In this document: piece by piece, positions 13,617 to 13,708 of the stretch | How positions within the stretch are numbered: position 1 is the first letter of the stretch | Layout of the letters: every line of letters starts with the position of its first letter | NCBI GenBank assembly: GCA_041738505.1 | Contig: JBGSPQ010000035.1 | Coordinates: 1-13,708, forward strand | From: JBGSPQ01 sp041738505 | GTDB taxonomy: Bacteria; Patescibacteriota; Gracilibacteria; UBA1369 | Length of the DNA: 13,708 nucleotides | Reading direction: 5' to 3' | Notes under the pieces: generated by a model | Databases searched by the model: none | What the model was told of the DNA's origin: nothing | What the model saw: the letters and a program-made list of their open reading frames with translations, nothing else | Made by a program: the position numbers and the translations under genes

Positions 13617-13708
13617 TTTTAAGTTGATTCCGAGATGCAATCGTTGCGTGTTGTAATATTTTAAATATTCTTCGAGTTCCTGGTTATATTTTTCAACTGA
13701 ATGTGGCA
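13568..13708 (-). repeat. Right copy of the 141-bp terminal inverted repeat (IS end)
   Basis: Exact reverse complement of 1-141. It begins within the hydrolase domain of the upstream gene at codon 231/232. The first few bases (13568-13570) could belong to either the gene or the element, because the expected hydrolase continuation also begins with an Arg codon. Any target-site duplication lies outside the window. Confidence 0.95.
13575..13706 (-). CDS. Integrase-core transposase, C-terminal fragment (right end)
   Basis: Identical in sequence to the left fragment but on the minus strand, with stop codon at 13575-13577 and the open 5' side running off the end of the window. Its 3' end points into the cupredoxin-hydrolase gene. 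Two copies facing each other across 13.4 kb require at least two insertions of the element, or one copy plus an assembly or population rearrangement. Confidence 0.75.
   Translation of the reverse strand, partial: PHSVEKYNQELEEYLKYYNTQRLHLGINLKSPLAHLKCFQAID

Noticed and set aside
1..13708. Functional composite transposon
   Set aside because: The contents are housekeeping and surface genes rather than typical cargo, the full elements are not visible, and the repeat length fits an assembly break. The structure is reported but not called a transposon.

Overview
The window reads as a complete 13.7-kb contig from an uncultivated bacterium, most likely a member of the Candidate Phyla Radiation (Patescibacteria), possibly Peregrinibacteria. 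That placement is an inference. It rests on tightly packed genes, an SLH surface protein, a Gmad2-GerMN lipoprotein, a small protein of heptad IDxRFEK repeats, and start codons that sit very close to good -35/-10 promoters and lack Shine-Dalgarno motifs. TGA serves as a normal stop (for example after znuC, the aldolase and korB) and no gene needs an internal TGA. Code 25 of Gracilibacteria/Absconditabacteria is therefore not in use.

Layout. (a) The two ends (1-141 and 13568-13708) are a perfect 141-bp inverted repeat. It carries the last 43 codons of an integrase-core transposase, reading inward from both sides. (b) 203-2728, plus strand: a zinc/manganese ABC importer, znuA-znuC-znuB, with overlapping genes and a bidirectional terminator. 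(c) 7568-2759, minus strand: a ferritin-like (DPSL/thioferritin-type) protein, then korA-korB (two-subunit 2-oxoacid:ferredoxin oxidoreductase), then an archaeal-type class I fructose-bisphosphate aldolase coupled to an ITPase/RdgB-like nucleotide-cleaning enzyme. (d) 7706-10017, plus strand: an SLH protein with an unrecognised C-terminal half and a Gmad2-GerMN lipoprotein. (e) 10081-10896: a SAM methyltransferase. (f) 11393-10956, minus strand: a heptad-repeat coiled-coil protein. (g) 11523-12809: a membrane-anchored PQQ-type sugar dehydrogenase of the GSDH family. (h) 12876 to the right end: a lipoprotein that joins a type 1 copper cupredoxin to a dienelactone-hydrolase domain. The right-end repeat cuts this domain short before its catalytic nucleophile.

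How the parts relate. The minus-strand block is central metabolism around ferredoxin-linked 2-oxoacid oxidation, with an oxygen/peroxide-protective ferritin beside an oxygen-sensitive iron-sulfur enzyme. The plus-strand right half is mostly cell-surface proteins. The most interesting pair is the anchored sugar dehydrogenase followed by a blue-copper lipoprotein, which could form a small extracellular oxidation and electron-relay module. That is a hypothesis only. No stretch longer than about 140 bp lacks a gene, and I saw no rRNA, tRNA, CRISPR array or convincing riboswitch.
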